From contig NZ_CP014513.1 in assembly GCF_001577365.1 (NCBI RefSeq), positions 1,736,001-1,800,000 on the forward strand: 64,000 nt of DNA, in the 5' to 3' direction. Each line of letters begins with the position of its first letter. Position 1 is the first letter of the stretch. The position numbers and the translations under genes were made by a program. Shown here piece after piece: positions 16,164-24,999 of the stretch. Origin of the DNA: Frondihabitans sp. PAMC 28766. Its GTDB lineage: Bacteria > Actinomycetota > Actinomycetes > Actinomycetales > Microbacteriaceae. The notes beneath the pieces are model-generated. The model saw only the letters and a list, made by a program, of their open reading frames with translations. It ran no database searches and was not told where the DNA came from.

Positions 16164-17492
16164 ATGACCGCGAGCGGACCAGGCACATCCACCCTCGAGG
16201 ACGAGACGCTGCGGTTCTCGCAAGAGCTCATCCGCATCCCGACCGAGAACACCGGCGACCGGGCGACGATCGGCGACGGAGAGGCCCGGGCGGCCCGACT
16301 CGTGCAGCAGTATCTCGACGAGGTCGGCCTCGAGACGCACTACGTCGAGCCTGTGCCCGGCCGCGGCAGCGTCGTCGCGCGGCTGGCGGGCGCCGACCCG
16401 ACGCGCGGGGCCCTCGTGCTGCACGCGCACCTCGACGTCGTCCCGGCCGAGGCTGTCGACTGGAGCCACCCGCCGTTCGCCGCCGAGATCCACGACGGCC
16501 TGCTCTACGGGCGCGGCGCTCTCGACCTCAAGACCTATGCGGCGGTGCTGCTCGCGACCGCGCGCCACCTGGTGCGCGAAGCGATCGTGCCCGCACGCGA
16601 CCTCGTCTTCGCCTTCTTCGCCGACGAGGAGGCCGGCGGTGTCGACGGGGCCCAGTGGCTCGTCGCCCGGCGCCCCGAGCTCTTCGCCGGCGCGACCGAG
16701 GCGCTGGGCGAGGTGGGAGGCTTCTCGTTCCGTATCGGCGGTGCGAACGCGTACCTCGTCGCGACCGCCGAGAAGGGCAGCAACGGCGCCTGGATCACGG
16801 CGCGCGGTGAGGCGAGCCACGCGTCCCGCCCGACGCCGGGCAACACGGTCGCGCGGGTCGCCTCCGCCGTCCACCGGATCGCGAGCCACGAGTTCGCGGT
16901 CACTCCGACGTCGGCCACCGAGAGCTTCGCCGCCTCGGTGTCGCTCCTCCTCGAGACCGCTGTCACGGCGTCGTCGCTGCCGGAGGTGCTCGACCGCCTC
17001 GGTGGCGCGCGACCCCTCATCGAGCCGTCGCTGCGCACCACGGCCTCGCCGACCCGGCTCGAGGCCGGCTACAAGTCGAACGTGATCCCGGCCCGGGCGC
17101 GGGCCTACATCGACGTTCGCACGCTGCCCGGGTACGACGAGTCGGCTCGCGCCGAGATCGCGGCGCTCGGTGGCGCGGACGTCGACGTCGAGTGGCTCCC
17201 GTCGCCCGGGCCGGTCGAAGCGCGACCCGACTCGCCCCTGCTCGACGTGCTCGCCGAGGCGACGCGATCCGAGGATCCGGACGCAGTCGTCATCCCGTAC
17301 CTTCTGCCGGCAAGCACCGACCACAAGAACCTCGCCCGCCTCGGCATCCACGGCTACGGGTTCGTGCCCTTCCGCACCGCGACACCCGACTTCGACGCGT
17401 TCGGCCTCTTCCACGCCGTCGACGAGCGCATCCCGCTCGACGCGCTGTTCTTCGCGGCGCGGGTCACCGCCCGGATCGCGGAGCGTGCCTGA
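16164..17492 (+). CDS. M20 family metallopeptidase (ArgE/DapE/carboxypeptidase-like)
   Basis: This 442-residue cytosolic zinc hydrolase carries the M20 metal-site motifs: LVLHAHLDVVPAE near residue 88, GRGALDLK near 118 and FADEEAGG near 153. A dimerisation/lid domain lies between (ASHASRPTPGNTVARVA) and the last ligand region is near STDHKNLARLG. The ribosome site GAGGAG precedes the ATG. Members of this ArgE/DapE/ACY1 group remove acyl or amino-acid groups from small peptides. It stands alone, converging on the next gene, so its substrate is unknown. Confidence 0.9.
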   Translation: MTASGPGTSTLEDETLRFSQELIRIPTENTGDRATIGDGEARAARLVQQYLDEVGLETHYVEPVPGRGSVVARLAGADPTRGALVLHAHLDVVPAEAVDWSHPPFAAEIHDGLLYGRGALDLKTYAAVLLATARHLVREAIVPARDLVFAFFADEEAGGVDGAQWLVARRPELFAGATEALGEVGGFSFRIGGANAYLVATAEKGSNGAWITARGEASHASRPTPGNTVARVASAVHRIASHEFAVTPTSATESFAASVSLLLETAVTASSLPEVLDRLGGARPLIEPSLRTTASPTRLEAGYKSNVIPARARAYIDVRTLPGYDESARAEIAALGGADVDVEWLPSPGPVEARPDSPLLDVLAEATRSEDPDAVVIPYLLPASTDHKNLARLGIHGYGFVPFRTATPDFDAFGLFHAVDERIPLDALFFAARVTARIAERA

Positions 17493-17507
17493 CTCTGCGA
17501 CTGCTGG

Positions 17508-18185
17508 TCAGCGCGAGGCGCGGGCGACGAGCGCGAGCGTGGCAGGGGCGTCGTGGCCGGCCCAGGTTCCGGTGAGCACCTCGCGCTCCGCCGCGGCGGC
17601 GTCGACGGCCTGCGCGAGTGCCGACGCGGCGGCGCCGGGCACCCGGGCGAGAGCGACTGTCAATGGACCGGCACTCGTGACGCTGACGTCGCCGTCGTCA
17701 CGCGTCTTCATCGACGACACGGCGGGCACGTCGACAGGCAGTGCGGACGGCGACCCGCTGCCGGCGACGACCGCGGAGGGCTCGCGCACCTCGCGGTCGC
17801 CGTCGACCTCGTAGAACTCCTCGGCCTGCGGGCCGCCGGCGAGCGCCGCGGTGGCGAGTGCCGCGAGATAGGCGGGGTCGCCGAGGCCGTCGTAAACGTA
17901 CCGGGTGCCGAGCACGGAGTGCTCCAGGGTGCCGAGCAGCCACGCCTCGCCGCCGTCGAGAGCGGTGTCGCGGTAGGTCAGCGGCACCTGCAGCACGGGG
18001 CCGGCGCCGGCTGTGACGAAGAGCGTCTCGAGGCCGACGCGCCCGTCCGGGTCGTCGAAACGGAAGGCCGCGACCTTGACGAATGCGGCGTCGGCGTCGC
18101 CGCGGAACCACGGCCGTGCCTTCGCCCACGTGTCGATCACAGCGGTCTTCGACGGGGTCAGCACAGACTTGTGAAGGAGGGCCAT
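17508..18185 (-). CDS. Maltokinase N-terminal-cap-like protein (CG0192 type)
   Basis: This 225-residue protein begins MALLHKSVLTPSKTAVIDTW, the start I associate with actinobacterial proteins that resemble the N-terminal cap of maltokinase and are often annotated as glucan-branching-related. Typical segments are LQVPLTYRDTALDGGEAWLLG near 85 and the C-terminal LTGTWAGHDAPATLALV. It lacks a kinase catalytic lobe, so it is not itself a maltokinase. A TACGAT box (18192-18197) lies six bases before the ATG, consistent with a leaderless mRNA. A link to trehalose/glycogen metabolism is family lore only, as no such gene lies nearby. Confidence 0.6.
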   Translation of the reverse strand: MALLHKSVLTPSKTAVIDTWAKARPWFRGDADAAFVKVAAFRFDDPDGRVGLETLFVTAGAGPVLQVPLTYRDTALDGGEAWLLGTLEHSVLGTRYVYDGLGDPAYLAALATAALAGGPQAEEFYEVDGDREVREPSAVVAGSGSPSALPVDVPAVSSMKTRDDGDVSVTSAGPLTVALARVPGAAASALAQAVDAAAAEREVLTGTWAGHDAPATLALVARASR

Positions 18186-18211
18186 GCGTCGATCGTAGGG
18201 GGTGCCGCGGC

Positions 18212-19401
18212 TCAGGCCGATGCGGCCCGGCGCAGGCCGCTGCCGCTGATCAGCGCGCAGACGAGGCAGAGCGCGGCAACGACGCCCAGCACGAGCCCAT
18301 AGCCGGTCAGCGGGGCGAGGGCCGCCAGGATCATCGGCAGGAAGAACCCGGCGTAGCTCACCGAGTAGAACACGGCCGTCACCCCCGCCAGGTCGTCGCC
18401 CGAGGCCATCGACTGCACGGTGGAGAGCCCGGCGACCATGCACAGGCCATAGCCGACGCCGAAGAGGGGGGCCGCGATCAGCACGGCCGTCACCGCCGAC
18501 CGGTCGGCGGCGATGATCAGCACGGCGGCGGCCACGGCGCAGAAGATCACGCCGACGGCCCCGAGCGGCCGCGCAGCAGCCGGTCGATGGCGGCCGAGCT
18601 CAGCTGCACGGCCGTGCCGACGCCCAGGGTCAGGACGGTCACGAGCGTGGCGAACGCGACGACGAGTCCACCGACACGGGTCGCGACGAGGCTCGGGCCC
18701 ACAGCGTACGAGAGAGCCGAGGCGCCGAAGATCCACGGGGCCATCGGGAGGATGACGCGCACGAAGCGGCGACCGGATCCTGCCGGCACCTTCAGGTCGC
18801 CGATCAGCGACGTCACGGATCGGTCGGGCAGTCGCGTCTCGATGGACCGGGCCAGCACGGCCAGGGCGACGAGGCTGGCGGCGATCTGCACGGCGAAGGG
18901 CAGCAGCGTCGGCAGAGGAGCCCACTGCGCCAGCACGCCCGAGACCCCGGCGCCGCCGCCGAAGCCGATCGAGAGCGCGACGGACGCTCGGCGCGCGCCG
19001 CTCGGCCCACGGCCCTCGGCCACCGACAGCTCTTTGACCCAGCTGCTGCCGACGACCATCGCCACCGCGACACTGAGCCCGCTCAAGAACCGCCCGATGC
19101 ACATGCCGACGAGGTGATCGCTGAACAGCGCCAGGATCACGCTCGCGACGATCCCGATCGTCACGCCGACGAACATGATGGGCTTCCGGCCCCAGCGATC
19201 CGACCACGTGCCCGCGAGCAGGAAGCCGGGCACGATGCCGACGACGTAGACGGCGAGCGAGAGGTCGACCTGCACCTGGTCGTAGCCGTCGATGCGGCGG
19301 TACATCAGCATCAGCGGGATGAAGTGGTTGCCTCCCCAGGCGAGCACCGTCATGGCGGGTGCGACGCGGAGCCATGCTCTGGTCTCGCCGCTGACGCCCA
19401 C
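18212..19401 (-). CDS. MFS transporter (apparent frameshift)
   Basis: The corrected product is about 396 residues with some 12 membrane helices and the MFS motif (TWSDRWGRKPIMF near 62). The upstream part reads in one frame from the GTG at 19401 to a premature TGA at 18549 (ending RLLRGRSGPSA). The last third continues in another frame (GVIFCAVAAAVLIIAADRS to SGSGLRRAASA). Adding one G to the coding-strand GGGG (complement of 18559-18562) joins them as GRSGAVGVIFCAV, between the two halves of the transporter. The substrate is unknown. A single missing G in a G run looks like a sequencing error rather than gene decay, because both halves keep full coding character. Confidence 0.8.
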
Positions 19402-19430
19402 GCTTTATCTTGACACGCGCGGGTCGCGGG

Positions 19431-19664
19431 TCAGCGCGGGCAGTTCAGCGACGAGCGACCCGCACCGAAGCCACGCGAGATGTCATGAATCGCGAGGGGC
19501 TTGCCGCAGACCGGGCAGGCGGGATCGACCGGGGCGCGGTACGGCTCCTCGGGGTGGCCCGCGCCGAGCGACGCCGGCCCGGCGATGGGGTAGAGGAAGC
19601 GGTTGAGGCGACCCACGAGCCCGGGGGCACCGTCGAACGGTGTCGGCTGCTTTTGTTTGTGCAC
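19431..19664 (-). CDS. Small zinc-ribbon-like protein of unknown function
   Basis: This 77-residue protein has a helical N-terminal part (GLVGRLNRFLYPIAGPASLG) and a C-terminal knuckle CPVCGKPLAIHDISRG followed by SLNCPR, four potential zinc ligands with the His/Cys. It starts with GTG at 19664 and is divergent from the MarR gene with only 31 bp between the start codons. Such a short gap implies shared control. The family is one I recognise only as conserved in actinobacteria, with no function known to me. Confidence 0.6.
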   Translation of the reverse strand: MHKQKQPTPFDGAPGLVGRLNRFLYPIAGPASLGAGHPEEPYRAPVDPACPVCGKPLAIHDISRGFGAGRSSLNCPR

Positions 19665-19683
19665 GAATAGTTAGTGTACGTGT

Positions 19684-19689
19684 TAAATT
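19684..19689 (+). promoter_or_regulatory. -10 box of the MarR gene, leaderless
   Basis: TAAATT ends six bases before the ATG at 19696 and no ribosome site is present. It lies in the 31-bp divergent gap, so a protein bound here would affect both genes. Confidence 0.5.
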
Positions 19690-19695
19690 GAAGGC

Positions 19696-20136
19696 ATGGA
19701 AGATCCGCTGGCCCTCGACCGCCAGGTGTGCTTCGCGCTCGCCGCGACCAGCCGCTCGGTCATCTCTCTCTACCGCCCGGTGCTCGAGCCGCTCGGCCTC
19801 ACCCACCCGCAGTACCTCGTGATGCTGGCGCTCTGGCAGCAGAGCCCGCTGCGCGTGCGCGACCTCGGCGACCAGCTGCTGCTCGAGCCGGCCACGCTCA
19901 GCCCGCTGCTCAAGCGCCTCGAGACGCAGGGTCTCCTCACGCGGTCGCGCAACGTCGTCGACGAGCGCTCCCTCGACATCGCCCTGACGCCCGAGGGGGC
20001 CGCCCTCCGCGAGAAGGCGCTCGCCGTGCCGGGCCGCATCGTCGAGCGCCTCGGCGTGCCGCTGCAGCAGCTCGAGCGGGTGCGCGACGAGCTGACCGCC
20101 CTGCTCGAGGCGAGCAAGGCCGCCGCGCCGGTCTGA
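19696..20136 (+). CDS. MarR family regulator, OhrR-like
   Basis: This 146-residue winged-helix regulator matches OhrR: the N-terminal LDRQVCFALAATSR contains Cys12 at the place of the peroxide-sensing cysteine. LGLTHPQYLVMLALW and the recognition region LLLEPATLSPLLKRLE with wing RSRNVVDERS follow the family pattern. OhrR proteins sense organic hydroperoxides through that cysteine and normally repress an ohr peroxidase gene. No ohr gene lies in this window; instead a zinc-ribbon-like gene is divergent 31 bp away. Confidence 0.85.
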   Translation: MEDPLALDRQVCFALAATSRSVISLYRPVLEPLGLTHPQYLVMLALWQQSPLRVRDLGDQLLLEPATLSPLLKRLETQGLLTRSRNVVDERSLDIALTPEGAALREKALAVPGRIVERLGVPLQQLERVRDELTALLEASKAAAPV

Positions 20137-20221
20137 GCTGCGCGTCCGGTCGCCGCACCCAATGTGGAGGCGGTGTTCGCTAGCGTGGAGGGCAATCCGC
20201 TACGAGCACCAGGAGACCCCC

Positions 20222-21658
20222 ATGCCAGACCTCGCCGTCATCGTCCTCGCCGCGGGGCAGGGCACCCGCATGAAGTCCTCGACGCCGAAGGTGCTGCACC
20301 GCCTCGGCGGCCTGCCGCTCATCCATCACGTGCTCGAGTCGGCTCGCGCCCTCGACCCGCAGCACCTGCTCGTCGTGGTGCGCCATGACCGCGACACCGT
20401 GGCGGCCAGCGTGCTCGAGGTCGCCCCGCACGCGCAGCTCGTCGACCAGGACGACGAGCCCGGCACGGGCCGTGCCGTGCAGCAGGCCGTCGCGGCCCTG
20501 CCCGACGAGTTCGAAGGCGACGTCGTCGTCGTCAGCGCCGACGTGCCCTTCGTCGACCACGGCACACTGAACGCCCTCCTCGACCAGCACCGCTCCGACC
20601 AGGTCGAGGTGACCCTGCTGAGCGCTGTGGTGCAGGATCCGACGGGGTACGGCCGCGTGATCCGCAAGGCCGACGACACCGTCTCGAAGATCGTCGAGCA
20701 GAAAGACGCCTCGGCCGACGAGCTCGAGGTCGCCGAGATCAACTCCGGCACCTACGCCTTCACGGTCGCAGCCCTCCGTACGCACCTCTCGTTCATCACG
20801 TCCGCCAACTCGCAGAACGAGAAGTACCTCACCGACGTCGTCGGCCTCGTCACGATCAACGGCGGCACCGCCACCGCGAAGACCGTCGACGAGCCGTGGC
20901 GGATCGAGGGCGTCAACGACCGCGCGCAGCTCGCCGCCGCGGCCCGTCGCCTCAACGACCGGATCGTGCGGCACTGGCAGCTGGAGGGCGTCACGATCCT
21001 CGATCCGCAGACCACGTGGATCGATCGCGACGTGAGCCTCGCCGCCGACGTCGAGATCCTGCCCGGCACCCAGCTGAAGGGCGCGACCGTCATCGAGACC
21101 GGCGCCGTCGTCGGGCCCGACACCACGCTCGTCGACACCGAGGTGGGGGAGGGCGCGATCGTCAAGCGCACCGACGCCACCCTCGCCGTGATCGGTGCGC
21201 ACGCGAACGTCGGGCCGTTCTCGTTCCTGCGCCCGGGCACGATCCTCGGCGCCGACGGCAAGATCGGCGCGTTCGTCGAGACGAAGAACGCCACCATCGG
21301 CGAGGGCAGCAAGGTGCCGCACCTCAGCTACATCGGCGACGCCGAGATCGGTGTCGGCTCGAACCTCGGCGCCGGCACGATCACGGCGAACTACGACGGC
21401 GTCGAGAAGCACCGCACCGAGGTCGGGTCGTACGTGAAGATGGGGTCGCACAACGTCTACGTCGCGCCCGTTAGGATTGGCGACGGAGCTGCCTCCGGCG
21501 CCGGTGCCGTGATTCGCAAAGACGTGCCGGCGGGTTCGCTGGCGCTGAGCGTGGCTCCGCAGCGAACCATCACCGGGTGGACCGAGGCGAAGCGCCCGGG
21601 CTCGCCCGGGGCGGAGGCTGCCAAAGCTGCGCGCGAGCGCGAATCAGAAGGCGAGTGA
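20222..21658 (+). CDS. glmU: Bifunctional GlmU: glucosamine-1-phosphate N-acetyltransferase / UDP-GlcNAc pyrophosphorylase
   Basis: This 478-residue enzyme makes UDP-N-acetylglucosamine for peptidoglycan and, in actinobacteria, mycothiol. The N-terminal uridyltransferase has LAAGQGTRMKSSTPK at 9-23. From about residue 255 a left-handed beta-helix of hexapeptide repeats (VIETGAVVGPDTTL) forms the acetyltransferase, with the active-site region FVETKNATIGEGSKVPHLSYIGD. The ATG at 20222 is chosen because AGGAGA precedes it; a TAGCGT -10 lies about 43 bp upstream. prs follows one base after the stop, an arrangement common in this phylum. Confidence 0.97.
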   Translation: MPDLAVIVLAAGQGTRMKSSTPKVLHRLGGLPLIHHVLESARALDPQHLLVVVRHDRDTVAASVLEVAPHAQLVDQDDEPGTGRAVQQAVAALPDEFEGDVVVVSADVPFVDHGTLNALLDQHRSDQVEVTLLSAVVQDPTGYGRVIRKADDTVSKIVEQKDASADELEVAEINSGTYAFTVAALRTHLSFITSANSQNEKYLTDVVGLVTINGGTATAKTVDEPWRIEGVNDRAQLAAAARRLNDRIVRHWQLEGVTILDPQTTWIDRDVSLAADVEILPGTQLKGATVIETGAVVGPDTTLVDTEVGEGAIVKRTDATLAVIGAHANVGPFSFLRPGTILGADGKIGAFVETKNATIGEGSKVPHLSYIGDAEIGVGSNLGAGTITANYDGVEKHRTEVGSYVKMGSHNVYVAPVRIGDGAASGAGAVIRKDVPAGSLALSVAPQRTITGWTEAKRPGSPGAEAAKAARERESEGE

Positions 21659-21659
21659 C

Positions 21660-22637
21660 GTGTCCGGAATCAAGATCACCGGAGAAAACCGCCTCGTCCT
21701 GGTGACGGGGCGAGCCCACCCGGCTCTCGCCGATCAGATCGCCTACGAACTCGGCACCGAACTCACGCACACCGATGCCCGCACCTTCGCGTCGAGCGAG
21801 ATCTACGCCCGCTACGACGACAGCGTCCGCGGCTCCGACGCCTTCGTCATCCAGTCGCACACGCGGCCGATCAACGAGTGGCTGATGGAGCAGCTCATCA
21901 TGGTCGACGCCCTCAAGCGGGCCTCCGCGAAGCGCATCACCGTCGTCGCCCCCTACTACCCGTACGCGCGCCAAGACAAGAAGGGCCGCGGCCGCGAGCC
22001 GATCTCGGCCCGCCTGGTCGCCGACCTCTTCAAAGCGGCCGGTGCGCATCGCATCATGAGCGTCGACCTGCACGCCCCGCAGATCCAGGGCTTCTTCGAC
22101 GGCCCCGTCGACCACCTCTTCGCCATGCCGGTGCTGCTCAAGCACTTCCAAGAGAAGCTCGATTCATCGACGCTGACCGTCGTCTCGCCGGACATGGGCC
22201 GCGTCAAGGTCGCCGACAACTGGAGCGAGAAGCTCGGCGCCCCGCTGGCCATCATCCACAAGCGCCGTGACCCCCGTGTGATGAACGAGGTCTCGGTGCA
22301 CGAGATCGTCGGCGAGGTGCGCGGTCGCGTGTGCCTGCTGGTCGACGACCTGATCGACACGGGCCGCACCATCGTCAAGGCCGCCGAGGCGCTCAAGAAG
22401 GCCGGGGCGATCGGGGTCGTGGTCGCCGCGACGCACGCCGTGTTCTCCGACCCGGCGCCCGAGATCCTGTCGAACGAGTTCATCGACTCGGTCGTCGTCA
22501 CCGACACGCTTCCTCTCACCGAGCACCAGCGTTTCCCGTCGCTCACCGTACTGCCGATCGCACCTCTCATTGCGCGGGCCATCCACGAGGTCTTCGACAA
22601 CGGGTCCGTCACGTCGATGTTCGACGGCGCGGCGTGA
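21660..22637 (+). CDS. prs: Ribose-phosphate pyrophosphokinase
   Basis: This 325-residue enzyme makes PRPP from ribose 5-phosphate and ATP for nucleotide, histidine and tryptophan synthesis. It shows the ATP-site segment YARQDKKGRGREPISARLVAD near residue 103 and the class I flexible-loop region DNWSEKLGAP. The PRPP-binding signature LVDDLIDTGRTIVKA lies near 228. The GTG start follows the glmU stop by one base, so the two are co-translated. Its stop overlaps the next gene's GTG. Length and motifs are standard. Confidence 0.97.
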   Translation: MSGIKITGENRLVLVTGRAHPALADQIAYELGTELTHTDARTFASSEIYARYDDSVRGSDAFVIQSHTRPINEWLMEQLIMVDALKRASAKRITVVAPYYPYARQDKKGRGREPISARLVADLFKAAGAHRIMSVDLHAPQIQGFFDGPVDHLFAMPVLLKHFQEKLDSSTLTVVSPDMGRVKVADNWSEKLGAPLAIIHKRRDPRVMNEVSVHEIVGEVRGRVCLLVDDLIDTGRTIVKAAEALKKAGAIGVVVAATHAVFSDPAPEILSNEFIDSVVVTDTLPLTEHQRFPSLTVLPIAPLIARAIHEVFDNGSVTSMFDGAA

Positions 22638-23380
22638 CCCGTCTCGTCGTCCTCGACTTCGACGGCACGATCTGCCTCGGCGACGCCCCCACACTGAGCT
22701 ACGCCCGGCACGCCGACCTCGCTCTGGCCGAGCGCGACCCCGCGCACTTTGACGGGTTCATCGAGCGGGTCGTGTCCGTCTTCCTCGCCGGCCCTGACGT
22801 CGTCGCCCTGGGCGGCGACGACGCCGCTGAAGTCGCCGCCGCGCTCGAGGGCGTCGTCGACAGCGCCGACGGCTACGCGGCCACGGCCTCGCTTGCGCGC
22901 AGCCGCGGCGCAGAGCAAGCCGATCTCGACCGCGCCTACGAGGCCAGCCGCCGCGAACTCGCCGACGGTGTGCTCGAGACCTGGGCGCCGCCCGGCCTCA
23001 CCGACTTCCTGGGCAGGATGCGAGAGACCTCGCCTGTCGTGCTCGTCACGAACGCGACCGAGACCGGCGTCGCACAGCAGCTCGACCACCTCGGCCTGGC
23101 CGAGGCTTTCGACGAGATCGTGACGAGCGCGGGCAAGCCGGCCGGGATGTCGGCGATCCTGACGCGCCTTCGTGCGGAGCACGGCCTCGCCGATGCACCC
23201 GAGCGCCTGCTGAGCGTCGGCGACATCTGGCGCAATGATCTCGCTCCCGCTGCCGAGCAGGGCAGCGCGACCGCCCTGATCGAGCGCTTCTCGACGCCCG
23301 AGGCCGAGCCGACCTTCCGCGCCCACGCGTTCGAAGAGCTCTACGCTCCCCTCGAGCGCTGGGCCGCCGCCGACCGCTAG
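22634..23380 (+). CDS. HAD family hydrolase
   Basis: This 248-residue cytosolic phosphatase-like protein has HAD motif I at its very start (VVLDFDGTICLGD, nucleophile Asp8 of DFDGT), motif II VLVTNATETG near 138, a lysine region TSAGKPAGMSAIL near 165 and motif III VGDIWRNDLAPA near 197. The alpha-helical cap lies between. The GTG at 22634 overlaps the prs stop by four bases, so it is probably translated with prs. The phosphorylated substrate is unknown. Confidence 0.85.
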   Translation: MTRLVVLDFDGTICLGDAPTLSYARHADLALAERDPAHFDGFIERVVSVFLAGPDVVALGGDDAAEVAAALEGVVDSADGYAATASLARSRGAEQADLDRAYEASRRELADGVLETWAPPGLTDFLGRMRETSPVVLVTNATETGVAQQLDHLGLAEAFDEIVTSAGKPAGMSAILTRLRAEHGLADAPERLLSVGDIWRNDLAPAAEQGSATALIERFSTPEAEPTFRAHAFEELYAPLERWAAADR

Positions 23381-23490
23381 CGCCGCCCCTTGGCCGGCCG
23401 CACCTCTGGCCGGGCTTTCCCACCTCGCCGAGGCGCAGTGCGGCGTGGCGCGCGCGGGTGCCACCGCCGATCGCCGGCACCGAAGGTGTC

Positions 23491-24909
23491 TTAGCCGGCC
23501 GAGGGGGCGGCAGCGGCGAGCTTCGCGGCGATCGTGAACTGCTGCCCGGGGTGATCCGCCGGCAGGTGCGGCCCGCCACCCGAGATCTGCTCGCGCAGCG
23601 TTCCCCTCGCAGGCGAGAGCGTCATCCGCCCGCGGCGCCGCAGCTCGGGCACCACGAGCGACGCGAAGTCCTCGCAGTCGGCCGTGCCGAACAGCGGCTC
23701 GATCAAGAAGCCGTCGAGGTCGGTCTCGTCCATGATCCGCTCGAGCGCATCGGCCACCTCGATCGGGTCGCCGACGAGCTGCAGCCCACGGGTGCCCTTG
23801 CCCTTGAGGTCGTCGAGGATCTCGCGGACCGTCGGGGGAGTCGAGCCGTCGGTGGGCAGGAAGCGGTCGATGTTGCTCTGGGCGATCTGCCCGATGTGGC
23901 CGCCGTCGTCTCGCAACTGGGTGAGGTCGCGGGCAGGATCGAGCGCGAGCAGATTGATGCCCGTGTTGCCGGCGTACAGCACGGCCACGACCTCGTCGCT
24001 CTGCATGGCGTCGAACTCGGCGCGCAGCGCGTGCGCCTCAGCACTGGTCGGGGCGACGGTCACCGAGAGGCCGACCATCGTCACGATCGATTGCGGGTCG
24101 CGCCCGTTGGAGGCGGCGCGGGCGCGGATGTCGGCGACGTTCGCCTTCGTCTGCGGCCCGGTCGTGTATTGCACGAACACGGCCTCGGCGTTGCGGGCGG
24201 CGTAGGCCCGGCCTCGGGCGGAGGTGCCGGCCTGGAAGAGCACGGGGGTGCGCTGCGGCGACGGCGACGTCGTGAAGTAGCCGTCCGAGCGGAAATGCGA
24301 ACCCTCGAACGTGATCCGGTGGATCTTCGAGCGGTCGGCGAAGACCTGCGTCTCCTTGTCGGCGACGCGGGCGTCGTCCTCCCACGACCCTTCCCAGAAG
24401 GTCATGGCGAGGTCGACGTACTCGTCGGCCTGGTCGTAGCGGTCGTCGTGCTTGACCATCTCGGTGTGGCCGAAGAGGTCGGCGACGGTGTTGGCCGAGC
24501 CGCCGGTGACGATGTTCCAGCCGATGCGACCGCCGGTCAGGTGGTCGAGCGTCGCGTAGCGGCGGGCGGTCTGCAGCGGGTGGTCGAGGCCGGTCGCCGC
24601 GGTCACCACGAAGCCGAGGCGCTTCGTCTCGCGCGCCAGGGTCGGGATCAAGAGCGACGGGTCGATGCCGCCGAAATTGATGCCGCCGCGCGCCGCCATC
24701 TCGGGCAGATCGCCGTCGATCGACGGGTAGCCGAAGCCGTCGGCGAAGAACAGGAAGTCGAAGCCCGCCTCGTCGAGGATCTTGGCCATGCCGATCCAGA
24801 GGTCGAGCTCGTGGTAGAGCACCGAGTCGCTGCGCTCGTGGAACCAGCTGCGGGTGCCCCCGACCTGCGTGCCGGCGACTTCGAACACTCCGAGGTGGAT
24901 CTGCTTCAT
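23491..24909 (-). CDS. FMN-dependent monooxygenase of the NtaA/SnaA/DmoA (luciferase-like) family
   Basis: This 472-residue protein belongs to the bacterial luciferase superfamily subgroup that includes nitrilotriacetate monooxygenase component A and dimethylsulfide monooxygenase. Clues are the start QIHLGVFEVAGTQVGGTRSWFH, the SNTVADLFGH region of the FMN pocket and FQAGTSARGRAYAARNAEAVFV near 235. Such enzymes use reduced flavin from a separate reductase, and no reductase gene is seen here. It lies 90 bp downstream of a TetR gene on the same strand, with an 18-bp palindrome at its promoter. The substrate is unknown; SsuD-like sulfonate or nitrogen compounds are possible. Confidence 0.88.
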   Translation of the reverse strand: MKQIHLGVFEVAGTQVGGTRSWFHERSDSVLYHELDLWIGMAKILDEAGFDFLFFADGFGYPSIDGDLPEMAARGGINFGGIDPSLLIPTLARETKRLGFVVTAATGLDHPLQTARRYATLDHLTGGRIGWNIVTGGSANTVADLFGHTEMVKHDDRYDQADEYVDLAMTFWEGSWEDDARVADKETQVFADRSKIHRITFEGSHFRSDGYFTTSPSPQRTPVLFQAGTSARGRAYAARNAEAVFVQYTTGPQTKANVADIRARAASNGRDPQSIVTMVGLSVTVAPTSAEAHALRAEFDAMQSDEVVAVLYAGNTGINLLALDPARDLTQLRDDGGHIGQIAQSNIDRFLPTDGSTPPTVREILDDLKGKGTRGLQLVGDPIEVADALERIMDETDLDGFLIEPLFGTADCEDFASLVVPELRRRGRMTLSPARGTLREQISGGGPHLPADHPGQQFTIAAKLAAAAPSAG

Positions 24910-24916
24910 GCCCCTA

Positions 24917-24934
24917 GTGAACCAAGCGGTTCAC
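24917..24934. promoter_or_regulatory. Palindromic operator upstream of the flavin monooxygenase
   Basis: GTGAACC-AAGC-GGTTCAC is a perfect inverted repeat with 7-bp arms. It begins 7 bp upstream of the ATG and overlaps TTCACT, the probable -10 box (six bases before the start). The TGAACC/GGTTCA type is common among TetR operators, and a TetR gene is the next gene upstream. Confidence 0.65.
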
Positions 24935-24999
24935 GCCGAGTCCAGCCACGAAACGAAGACTTAACAAACGACCCCGACCGGCTCAGGCCGGCGCCGATC

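Noticed and set aside
16000..17414. Upstream extension of the GNAT gene to a 790-residue protein
   Set aside because: The extension lies antisense to the M20 peptidase gene. The ATG at 15977 gives a complete GNAT protein with a promoter-like hexamer just upstream.
19665..19695. A MarR palindrome in the 31-bp divergent gap
   Set aside because: TTAGTGTACGTGTTAA is symmetric only at its outer three bases; the rest differs by transitions, so I did not list it as an operator.
23457..23481. Terminator between the HAD hydrolase and the flavin monooxygenase
   Set aside because: GGTGCC/GGCACC is only a 6-bp stem with a 13-nt loop and no T run, too weak to call in this base composition.
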